A DNA stretch of 64,000 bases from positions 12,965,048-13,029,047 of the forward strand of contig NC_084772.1 of NCBI RefSeq assembly GCF_028858725.1, written 5' to 3'. Shown here in pieces: positions 1 through 11,700 of the stretch; the first letter of the stretch is position 1, and every line of letters starts with the position of its first letter. The DNA is from Colius striatus (Eukaryota; Chordata; Aves; Coliiformes; Coliidae). The translations under genes were made by a program, and so were the position numbers. Under the pieces are notes generated by a model, which did not search any database, was not told the DNA's origin, and saw only the letters and a list, made by a program, of their open reading frames with translations.

Positions 1-1174
1 GTAAATTTGTTGATTGGGTAATAGTTATCTCTTCTTCCTGTACCGAGTCCAGAAGTCAAAGCAGAGCTATTTGCTGTGGATCTTTACCACACGTGTCAAA
101 TTTTCTATGAGAAAGAGACAAAAAACCCCACCCCAAAACATGACAATGCTTTCAGTTGCTCTGCTGTGTAGCTGGCATCATGTGGCTGTTACCTGAGTTG
201 GTGTAAGGCAACTTATCGCTATTCATTTTCTAACTGAAATGCCAAAATTGTTTGTGATGTAAAGTGTAAAAGTAGAGGTAGAATCTGTTCTCAAATAACT
301 ACATTTGAACAGTGAGACTTCTGTAGGCTAAACTGAAGTCTGAGAATCTCTTGAAGCTGTGCATATGGAATGTCTTCATTTGTCTGAAGTGGAAATAAGA
401 TCTTTAGTTGTCAGTTACTGAGGAGCAATCTCCTATAGTTCTCTAATAATTTTATTTGCAAAGCTGTGATCCTTTCACTAGCGAAAGTTCTGGCTTCTGT
501 CTCAGGAGCTAGAGGAAGATAACAACTGGAAGATAATTCCAGTGTAACTCCTACACTGGAGTCTGATAAGGAAAAGCAGTGCATCTTTTAACAAAGTGTT
601 AAAGTGTATTATTATTTAATTAACAGGAAAAACTCTCATTTATATCAGATTACAAGTATTCAGCAAGGTATACAAGTATTTGAGGGTTTTATGTATTATT
701 GGTGCATATATTTCCTTTGAATTTCCAGCTTCTCAGAGCTAGTGTTTGAAAACAAAACCACCCATTCTTTTTCTCAAGTTTCAAGTTAAATTAGCTTTGA
801 AGATCCTTCTAGCTCATACTTCGGACTAATAATTTTTTAAAACATCATTGCAAGACATGGTTAGGAGTAAAATTTTGTTGTTGTATAATGATTGCTGTCC
901 TACCCGGGGAAGTTATAGAATAATCATGATGGATTTTGCTTGATCTTACATGTTATGGCATTAAAAGTTAGATGTTATCTTTTGTGTTAGTAATATATAA
1001 TGCCTTTCTGTTTCAAAGCACCAGTTTAGAGAAATAGGTTTTTAATGTAGGTAAGCTATATCAGAACAGCCATATTATGTCAGAAAAGCCTTAGTTCTCT
1101 ACCAACAGGAGGAAATCCTTAGGCACATGAGTATTGTATGCTATCAATCTGATATAATGCGTCAGTGTTCACTT

Positions 1175-1453
1175 ACCAGCTGTTGGACCACAAAGGGCAA
1201 CAGGTACAAGCTAGAACATAGAAGGTTCCACAGAAACACAAGAAAAAACTTGTTCACTTTGAGAGTGAGGGAGCACTGGAACAGGCTGCCAAGATGGGTT
1301 GTTGAGTCTCCTTCTCTGGAGACATTCAAACCCACCTGGATGAGTTCCTGTATGACCTACTCTAGGTGGCCTGCTCTGGCAGGGGGATTGGACTAGATGA
1401 TCTTTTGAAGTCCCTTCCAGCCCTTGAGATTCTGTGATTCTCTGATTCTGTGA
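1175..1453 (+). mobile_element. CR1 LINE fragment, 3' end, sense on + strand
   Basis: The translated stretch LRVREHWNRLPRWVVESPSL matches the conserved 3' end of the CR1 reverse-transcriptase ORF. It is followed by the usual GGACTAGATGATCTTTTGAA and CCCTTCCAGCCCTTGAGA motifs and ends in the repeated unit GATTCTGTGATTCTCTGATT. It is truncated at its 5' end, as most avian CR1 copies are. Confidence 0.93.
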
Positions 1454-4400
1454 CCATTGAAAGTTGCAACTGGAACCATTATAGCTATTAATGAAATGGC
1501 TTTCAGTAATTCAAGTAGTAGATAAAATTCTGACATTTCTGATATTTTCAACCATCAGTGGTAGTGTTTTCCAAAATCCAATGACACACAAAAGATAATT
1601 TCTCTTTTAGAATTTTACACAGTATTAATTGGGTGGAAGACTCAGAAACTTAGAATAAAGTTAAATTCATGTGAAGACTTGAACATATCTTCTAGTTCAG
1701 GAGTGGGAACAGGAAGATGAAGGATTAAATCTTTGTCAAGTTTCAATGAAATTTTTTTTAGTCATTTTAGTCATGCTCCCTCCATGTCTTGAGATTTAGG
1801 GCATGTGTGCCAAACCCTATGTGTAGTGTGTCACAGCAGAAGAAAATCTTTTCAAAGCCCACTCCTGGCAACTTCCTTCATGTCTGTTTCCCTCTTAACC
1901 TCTATGAGTAATGCAGTGCAGAATGAGTTAATTGTTCTGAAGGTGTGAGCCCCCCACAAGCTGGCTCCTTCACATTAATATTTTTCATATAATATGGTGT
2001 GCAGATGTCTAAGCATGTTTACAGAGAAAGGGTGATATGGGTTTTAAGAATGTTGATGATTGAAATGGCTTGTTCTGGTAGCAGTGGTCTCATTTCTCAT
2101 GTTAGTTCTTCTCATGCGTACCTTTAGAGTCAGGAAAAGTAGGTTTCTGTGTAGACATGCTTCATATGAGGTAAGGCTGATAAGATTGTGTCAATGCTGT
2201 GTACAGAGGCTGAACTACATATTTGCAATAATGCACATTTTATGGCAAGAAAGTCCTCTTTTACTAACAGAGCATATAGCTTGGGTTCTGATTAACACAG
2301 TATTTTTCTGTGTTAACAGATAATAATTTCTGTTAACTGATGGGGGAAGTTGTGGTGTTTTCCTTGGATATTACAGTAGTATAGTAATATAGATTAAAAT
2401 ATAGTATAGTAGTAACATTGAAGTAAGTCAAGATCTGATCAAATATTTGCTCACCACACTTTTGTATGAAATTGGTGGAACTACTTGGGCATAAACTCAC
2501 ATACCTGAATCCTGTTAGGCTGAACGGTGTTAATTTCTTTCTAGGTGTCTACTTAATTACCTGTATTTACACTGTCAAAAATAAGCGTGCTTTTAACTTG
2601 TCATGGTTGCCTTTTGGTTTGCAAGCCCCTAAACCAGTTTAACTCATTTGAAAACCAAACAGAAACACGCACACCCCCTTCCTTAAATTGACAAGGTAAG
2701 ATTACACAAATTTTCTGTAGTCCTGGTAAGTACCACAAGATTACATTATCTGTCACATGCTGATTTTCATTTCCTCTTACTCTTCAGTACTTTGCTATAT
2801 ATGAACCGCTGAACCTTGTTCAGGAGCAATGATGTAGTCTGAGGAAACACTGCAAGAGACAGAGCTGGATAGAGCTCTGAGGCTGCTGCTGCTCCAGGAC
2901 CTTGTCTTTTTGTTGCTGTGACAACTTAGTGTTTCTGATTATGCAAAATTATGGTAAAAGCTGTTTCTTTACAAAATGCTATTGTACTGACCACCTTTAA
3001 TATTAGAATTTTCACTTTAGTGAGCTCAGATCATATTAAATCCTAATCCAAGCTAGGAAAAAAAGACACTGAAGATGGTTATCCCTTTACAAAATTCTAA
3101 AAGTAACTTTCAGCTTTCTTCATGTTATACTGCTATCTGAAGGATCTAGTTGGGATACACACTGCAAAAACTTTGTGTAGCCCTTAGCCTAATCTACTTT
3201 CATAGTTGGCCTTACATGCAGTTCTGGTTCTTTTCTTTAGAAGGAAATTACACGTAGGGGTGGTTATTTTTGTTGCTTTGGGGTGAGATGGGAAGATTGA
3301 GTCCTAAATCAGAGGAATTTGCCAACTCCTCTCTATCAGAGCTAGTCTTCGTTTGACAAAACAGCCTTTATAATATCCAAAAAGTTACACTAAAACCAGT
3401 TTGTTTTGGGGCAGGGGAGAAGCTGTGAAAAAAACCCAAACTCTTAGTAGCAACTCTTGATATCTTTTATTGCAAAACCATTGATGACCTTATCAGCGTC
3501 TTGATCTGGCTGCTTAGACGATTGAATCCCTTAATTTTGAGTATTTGGTATTGGAAATACTTCCTTTTGATGGTTTCCATAATTTTATGATAGGGAGAAA
3601 GACAAATTATTTTTGACATACGTAAAGTCCCTTTACTTCTTTTAAGGTGTTGTTAGATAATAGGTAGATTGTTAACCTTTTTAAAATTCATTTAGAGTGG
3701 AGAATGGTAATTGCAAGGCATTAAAACTGTTTCTCTGTGTGTCAGATTTGGTTTTACTTACCAAGACAGCGAGTCAAATGTTGGAATGAAGGGCGAAGTG
3801 AATTTTTTAGTTATAGACTGTAGGATGACCAGAAATTGAAAGTGGATCCTCTTTTAAGACAATGTAATAGAGAAGCCTGATAAATAAAAAGCAACAGAAT
3901 GAAATATAGTAATGCATGTGACTACTTGATAATGTTGTTAGGTTATTGTATATTCCTTTGAGATGATTTCTGCAAATTCTTCAGCTTCAGATATTTTTTT
4001 CTGTAAAGGAAGAAGACATTTCTTGTATAACAAAGGTTGAAATTCACTTAGCAGTATATGCCTTTTTACAGCACTTATTTTTTATAATACTATTCAGAGC
4101 TGACTTTCAGATGCACAGATAGAAGAGTTGATTATATTCATCTCAGTAGATGATAAAAGTATGAACAAAATCATAACCACTAAGTGTTATTTTTCATTGT
4201 AGTGTGGAGTTCTTTACCTCTGAATTATGCTTCTGAAAAATATTTGCAATGCTTGACTGATAAGCTCTGTTTGTGCAGTACTAGAAGAAGCAACGGTGAT
4301 GGAAGATGGTTGGTGTAGCCTGAGAAATGACTCAGTATCACTTTATACAGCTCTACAGGAAATTCTGCTTTTCTTGACTAATGGTTTTATGGCTGCAAAT

Positions 4401-4598
4401 TAATGCCTAATGATGTCTCCAAATTGTTGATGCGTCTGAAAATGGAGGGAAAACTAATACTGGTAAATTAAAGCAAAATACAGATACTTTCTCAGTGTAA
4501 CCTATAGTACCTTACAAAGCAGAAAAAACCTAGACTAGAGCAAAGATAGTCTTGAGAGACTGATAAAGATGCTGTAAGTTCAGTAGAGTGTGATGGTC

Positions 4599-4617
4599 TT
4601 TTTTTTTTTTTTTTTTT
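4599..4617. repeat. Poly-T tract
   Basis: An uninterrupted run of about 19 T in LSM14A intron 1. There is no element body next to it that I can recognise. Confidence 0.8.
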
Positions 4618-5537
4618 CCTCTGCATTCAATTCATTGTTTAGTTTTTGCCTGCAAAACTTCAGCTTTTGGAGATATATTTCTTCAGCTTTTTAAATTTTT
4701 TAATTTTAATTTCACTTTAAGTTCACCTAAGTTTACCAATCATAAAGTGAGGAAAGGTCATTCAAAGGGAAGTGAAAGTTAAGTGCTACTATTCATATAA
4801 AGTGGTAGTGATTGTACATAGTACAAAGAGAGAAGCATGGTAAGCTTCATCACTATGCAATGTGAAAGTTGTTGAAATTCAGTTAAATGCATATAAATAA
4901 ATTTCATGTCTTGGTATGCTGCACATTATGCAGCCTACTTAGGGAGATGCCCCCATAAGTTTACTTAGTTTAATGCAGATCATATGAACCATACACCAGC
5001 AAGAATGCGTTTTACTCAGTGAAAATGGTATATACATACCACATTCCTAATTTTTACTTACATTTTTATTCGAATCTTGAATCTATTGAGAAATAACTTG
5101 CTTTTGATAATTGTTAATATTGTAGTTTCTAGTAGTATTAACATATTTTTTTCCTGATATGCAAGCACAGTATGTGAAGTATGTCAACTCATGTAGTTCT
5201 TGGTTTACAGGATTGACTTACCAGCGTTTGTTGGTGTTCCTGTTGTTATAGTGTCCAGAAAATGTAGACTTACCAAAAAAACTGCTACGCTGCTTCTCCT
5301 TATCTCACAAAACAGTCGAATACTCAACATGTGAGTGATGGCATAAGTGGTGTTTCAGTAAGGAATAGAGATGTCTTTCTGCTTGATTTAACTGAAATTT
5401 GTAAGATCAAATTACTTGTTTATGTCTGAACAATTGTTAGTGGCAAAGAATATGCTGCCTGTTTAATAATATTTTGTTGTTGTTGTTCAACAAAATTTTA
5501 TTCTTTGTATTTCATTTTTCTGTCTCCAATTTTGCAG

Positions 5538-5701
5538 TTCGCTCCTTTGGAACAGAAGATAGACCAACTGATAGACCTATACCACCTCGTGATGAAGTCT
5601 TTGAGTATATTATATTCCGTGGCAGTGACATTAAAGACCTAACTGTGTGTGAGCCACCAAAGCCTCAGTGTTCTTTGCCACAGGATCCTGCTATTGTTCA
5701 G
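5538..5701 (+). CDS. LSM14A: LSM14A coding exon 2 (LSm domain, second half)
   Basis: The acceptor TTTTGCAG ends at 5537 and the donor GTAGGT starts at 5702. The first two bases finish a valine codon split with exon 1. The exon then encodes 54 residues from [13 protein letters not shown] to QDPAIVQ, carrying the last LSm strands that close the Sm-like fold. An ATG at 5474 in the upstream intron sequence opens the same frame, but it lies before the acceptor and is not a supported start. Confidence 0.97.
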
Positions 5702-8700
5702 GTAGGTTAAAACAGATTTTAAAATTTTTATTGCTGAAGATAAATCATAGTAGTTTCAAGTGCTCTCTAGCTGAGCGTTTAATAATGAAAATGTTTGTTG
5801 CTGTGATGTTCACAGCCCAATGGAAAAAAACTCTTGAAATATTTTCTTTTGAATCATGTTTTTAACTGTTAAAATTGAGTTTGAAATATTAACTGTAGCA
5901 CAATGCAGTGGATACCAAAGCAGCCAGTTTTTGGAAGATGGCTAATGACTTTAGACCTTGGTGCTTTTTTGAAAGGTACTTTGCTTAGGAGGACACACGT
6001 GCAAGACTTCTTGGAAAGATCATACTCTGTATAAAGCAAATGGAGTAGATGCTGAAACATCTCCAAAAAATTAGTGATTTGTTTGTTTTTGGGTTTTTTT
6101 GGATTTTAATGTTCAGTGTTCTTTTCTGACTGACTTCTCAAGTGTTCCACCTACCTATGTGTTTTTAAAACACATGCTCAGGGGCAGTTATTTGAAAAGG
6201 GAATATTTGATTGACTAAGGGAAAGCAACTTGAAGCCTTCAGGGTTAATGAATCTGTTATTTTTTGGCAAATGAACTGACAGAGGGCGTTTTTTGATCAC
6301 TGACGTTTGTTTGCTTGTGGATGTTTTAAAATCATCCCTGAGATCAAGCTAGAAGTTCTTGATTCAAATGGAACTTGATAACTACATCTAAGTGTATATG
6401 TTTCTAATGTTCACCTATTCCATACGATAAAATTCTTATTACTTCCTTACCAAGTACCCTTGCAATCCATTAAGGTCTTTTGTTAAATTTGGTACTACTC
6501 CTCCCATCAGTGATAGCTGAGAGCTGTGAAATTGCTTTACTGCTAACCCAAATAATAGTAACAACCCCACTCTCCTGTATATTGGAGTTTTTCGCTGTTT
6601 GTGTGACTTCAGGGAAAAAGATACGACATTTTCCAAGTTTTCTGACAAAAGCTTATACATATGTTTGACAAGAGTCCAGTATCTGAGGTTCTAGGGAAAA
6701 GATTGCAGAATTCTGTGAACCGTTGGAAGGGTACATATCATTTCTAAACTGCATACACACTTGTCAAAATGTTTTCTGCTAACGTTTGTCAGTTTTAAGG
6801 AGTACTGCATGTAATTCATTATTTTTTGTGCTGTCTTTGCCTCTGTGTTGAAGTGGTTGGATTCTTGACATTAGAAGAAGCAACTTCATGAGTGTTAAGG
6901 TCATGTATACTTACTAGCCACAGTGGCGGTGTTAGGGTAAATTCAACATACTTGTAAGGTTTCTGCGTTTCTTGCCTTGTGGAATTGTTTCCAACTTTTT
7001 GTGTAAACATGAATTTCTGCAAGTGTGTTTTGTCTTTAGTCTTCACTAGGATCTTCGACTGCATCTTCATTCCAGTCTGTGGGATCCTATGGTCCTTTTG
7101 GCAGAATGCCTGCATACAGTCAGTTTAGTCCAAGTCCACTGGTGGGGCAGCAGTTTGGTGCTGTTGGAGTTGGTATGTTCATTTTTTAGTATTTGGTGTT
7201 CTCTGAGTGAGATTGCATGTGTGCTCATAGACAGTAATGGATGCTTGTAGTTCCCACCAACTTCTTATCCTAAGGGCAGATCCGAAGTCTTCAGTCTTTT
7301 GTCAGTCCCACAGCTTACTTCAGAAATAGACTTTTTTTGTATTCGTTGCAGCTCAAATCAAAGCAATTACAATTGAGAACTAAACACCCTATCTCAGATG
7401 GATGAGTGGGAAGAGGTTCTTATATTCATTAGTTGATTCTGTTTCTTAGATATTCATTACATTAATCCTGTCTTCATTGCATTTCACAAATGGTAGAGGC
7501 AGCTTCTGCAAAGCAGCCCTTTAGATGTGCTGTCGGCATCTGGTAATCCCAGGTTGACCAGTTGGTATGTGTCTTAACCAAAGGTCTGGATTTTACAGCA
7601 ATCCATGTGCCAGCACAATCCTCCAGCTATTCAAGAGATAGTAGATAGGCATAAAGTATATGTTGGAAGTATCTGAGAGCTGCATCCTTTGAACCGCAGG
7701 TGCTCTCTGGGACTCAGCAACTTTTGATCCTCCCTTGAAGTTTATTTCACCTATTAGTTTTCACATAGGAACTTTTATTCTTGTAATTGATATGGTAACA
7801 ATGTTACTGCTGGTACTGAAAATGTCAGTCATGTGAAAGGAAGGCTGTAGAACTGGCCATAATTTGATAACAATCAATAAGATGTGGCAGTCATATTTTT
7901 AAGTATGTTAAGTGGAAATATATACCAATACAATTTGTTTATTACTCTGTAAGATGCTTTTGTTACTATGCTATGTTAATACTTTTGATACTAGAGTTAG
8001 TAGTGCTCTTTTATTCTGTTCTTTAAAATCACAATGATAACTTGTTACTTTTAATTAACTTACTGCAAATGCCTACGTTACATTAAAGTGTATAGGAAAG
8101 GCAAACTTCCATATATTCTAGAATAACTACATAATATAGCTTTACTGGTCATTTAGTGCCGGTTTTTAAAAAAAAAGCCTAAATCGGGTTTTACAACTAC
8201 ATTATTTTCTTTCAAAGCAGGAGGTTCTTTAACATCATTTGGAACAGACTCTTCAGCCAGTGCTAGCATGTCCCAGAGCACTGCAGTTGGTTCTGCATTT
8301 ACAACAGATGCAAGATCACTAAAAACTCAAATGTCTCAAGGTGAATATTTTTTAATAACTCTTTGATCTGTTTGAACTGATCGTGCCCCATTATTTAGGT
8401 GGCTGCCAGAAGCTCTAACCAGACATCTGAATTTTGTCACAGAAACACTTGGAATTAAAACCAGAAAGCACTGGGAGGCTTTCTACTTGCTCTTTAAATG
8501 TTTTCCTGGATCTTGGCATTCTATATACGGAACTGTTAGCAACGCTTCTTAATTATTTGTATTGAGTGGGACTTATTTCAGCTGAATAAAATGTTAGCAT
8601 GTAGATGCACGTGGATATTCAATATCTAGTTTTGTTGATAGCGTGATACTCAAGATACTTCATGCTGATTGAATTGTAAAGTCCTTCAGCCTACAATTTT

Positions 8701-11700
8701 GAAGTCTTTATTCCTAATATTATTTTTTTTGTTAGTGTGTATTTACATAAATAATATTAACAGCAGACTTGATTGCCTGCAGATATAGTGAGGTGACAGT
8801 TCAGTCAGCTTAATGATAATAGAAAATGTACGTGTAATCTGATAATACGGGGAAAATGTGCAAATGTGCAAAGAGTGTTCCTCCAAATCCAGAGGACGTT
8901 ATTTCCTGCTCTTGCAGTCTTCATTGCTACGAGTAAAAAGCATATGCTAAGATATATTCCTAATGCTGTCTTTAAGTTTATGCAGTCATGCTAAATGGCA
9001 AAACACTTTACTTACAACAGACAGGTTTTTTGCCTAAGTTCTAGCTGATATTTGTACTCCAATTACAAATGTTTTCTACAGTTAGTTGAGCATGTTACCA
9101 AACATATATTCTACTTTGTTCTTTTTTTTCTTCTTTTGTTTAGCTTTTTTAATAGGATACAGTGATATTCTTTCATTTACTGGGACTTGGGTCTTACTCT
9201 AATTTCTTCATAGATTTACCTACATGGTGTCATAAACTTGTGTGGCCAGATAAAATGTCTTTGTTCTAAATGTGCTTCTGGCTCCAGTAACTTGTACTGC
9301 AAAGTGAAATGTATGAACAGCACTTTGTGTGCAGGCATTCATAGTTCTTCTGCATTATGCCTGACACTAGCCATCACTGTTCATTTATTTTCTGATGATC
9401 AAACAACAGAGTGTACTAGGAGAAAATACGTTTCAGTGCCATAACATTATCTGTGCCTTTGGGAGCAGTTGCTTTCCATTTGCCTTTCTAGGGAGGCAGA
9501 AAGGGTATTTTTACCTCCAGTCAATAAAAAAATTAGCTTAATTCCACAGCTAAATGCACATCATGGATGGGTTGGTAGGGATTAATTGTCCTACCCATTT
9601 TTTTCTTTTAGACTGGGGGAAGGGGAATTGCTTAATATCCTTCATTCTGGATTAGTGGATCTGAGGGTGCAGAAATATTTATTTCTTCTTTGGACACAGC
9701 TGTCTTGACTGGTAAGGCAGAAAAACCTGTCAGTCTAGATTGGTTGAGACCAGTAACTCAAATTTGTAGACGAGAAATAACTTGGGGTTTTGGTTTTGAT
9801 TTGTTGTTTTCCCAGGCCGTTCAAGCCCTCAGATAGATCATTTGAGGAGGAGCCCCACCATGGAACAAGCAGTTCAAACTGCTTCAGCTCACCTGCCTCC
9901 TCCGGCACCAGTTGGGAGGAGGAGTCCTGTTCCAGCCAGACCGTTGGTGTCTACTAGCCAAAAAGCATTAGAGAATCAAGAGCATAGACGAGGTACTTTT
10001 GAGTAACTTTCATATGTCATCTTTTCTTCCATGCACACACAAAGTCCTCTTTTTAAGAGTAATGAGTAGGACTTTTCCTGCTGTCCATTACTGGTAGACT
10101 AGCCAGTGGAGACCTGGATTATAGATATTTCTATTTAAAGTCAAGCATATAGTCTAACTTTTTTTATTTTGTGAGTTAAACTTTTGGTTTACTTTTCTAG
10201 GTTTGCATATTTTTAAATCTGAACTATATAACTATATACAAAAGTGTGATCAAAAATACATAATTGGATAAACAAATCATTTTTTTATTTCCAATTTAGC
10301 TGAAGCACACAAGGTTTCAAGATCAGAAAATGAACTCAGAAATGAAAACAAACGACAAATTGGTAAATCTTGTTTTGAGAAATAGCTACCATTGCTTTCA
10401 GAACTGGTGATTTTTTCTCTAAAAGTCTGCTAAAATGCAGCATTGTTTATAGTTAGCAATGTGGTAGGGCTTTGTTTCTGATGTCCAGAAATGTTGCAGC
10501 AAAAATTACGGTAATAAGAAATTTGACTTTTTAGAATACTTTCACATAATTTGGCATTGAGTCAGAATAATACATGGACAGTAAGTCAACATTCAAGAGA
10601 AAAATCTTTTCTGATTGCTCTATATTAAGCAATATGAATAAAAATGCAAACCCAAGCAGTGTTCATGGGTTTATAAACACAATAATATGAAATAAAACCC
10701 ATTACCTTTCTACAAAAACGCTTGACTGAAAAGCTGTGAATATTTTAACTCTTCTGAAAGCTTTTCATGACTCTTTGAAAGTCTTGTAGTACCAAGTTTA
10801 GTACTATTATGCTTCTCTGTCACTGCTATAATTATTGCAAGGGAATCTGCAAGTTACAGGCTGCTCCATCGGGACTTTTAACAAAAGTGCAGGAAGAGGA
10901 TGCATGAAGTCCCAACCCCAGGAATTAAAAACCGAACAAAACCAAACTCGCACCAAAAGACACCACTTCCTCAGCCCCCAAATGAAAACCAATCCACAAA
11001 ACCACGGCAAACAGAATTTCCCTCTTTTCAGTTCCAGGTGGACCTTCAGCACGGAGAGGCCGTGGAGGTCACAGAGGCGGGCGAGGACGATTTGGTATTA
11101 GGAGGGATGGTCCAATGAAGTTTGAGAAGGACTTTGACTTTGAAAGTGCAAATGCACAATTCAACAAGGAGGAAATTGATAGAGAGTTTCATAATAAACT
11201 TAAACTAAAAGGTAAACCAGTTTTTGCTTTAGATTTCTCATGGAAGAACTGTCTTGCTGTTTTATTCCTACCTTGGAGAGTAACTTTTCAAAGCCATATC
11301 TTATTTAGTCTTGTTTGTAGTTGTTAAAAAAAATTAAAATCAATGAACAAGTAAACTGAGATAATCTGTCTCATTAAATGCTTGTGTCAATATTTGAATT
11401 CTGAAGGCATTTCAACTAGCAGATGGTATGTCATGTTCTAGCAAGTCCACTGGTTAAAAATGCAGGTTACTTAAGTGGGAGTCCCAATAAGATGAGTTTA
11501 ATTTTTGAGTTCTGGCAAAGATGCAGTAAAAAAAAAAAAAATCTGTATTTTATGTCTTCAGTTAATCATAGACAAAAAGCAGTCACAAAAACATGAGTTT
11601 AGGATCAGAACTTTGCAGGAGGGTGCACAAGTTTCAATTTAAGAAAGCTTCTAGCATTTATTTGCTTTTACCCTTTCTTTGGAAACACAGGAGTAGTGTG

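Larger units (their letters stand above)
1..5537 (+). other. LSM14A: LSM14A intron 1 (3' part)
   Basis: AT-rich intron sequence before the first LSM14A exon in the window. It contains one CR1 piece at about 1175-1453 and a T tract at about 4599-4617. No reading frame here resembles a protein, and I see no RNA gene. Confidence 0.85.

Noticed and set aside
1127-1396. 89-codon + strand open frame as a possible small gene
   Set aside because: It is the tail of a truncated CR1 LINE ORF and not a host gene.
2820-2900. Possible box C/D snoRNA in LSM14A intron 1 (AATGATG near CTGA)
   Set aside because: The C- and D-like boxes are too close together and no terminal stem is evident.
5474-5537. ATG at 5474 as an alternative LSM14A start
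   Set aside because: The LSm domain would be cut in half, and a good acceptor at 5537 joins in phase with the expected first exon.
10835-11118. Overlapping + strand frames before LSM14A exon 7 as an extended exon
   Set aside because: A strong acceptor at 11031 and phase agreement with exon 6 define the exon start; the A/C-rich stretch before it shows no similarity to the family.
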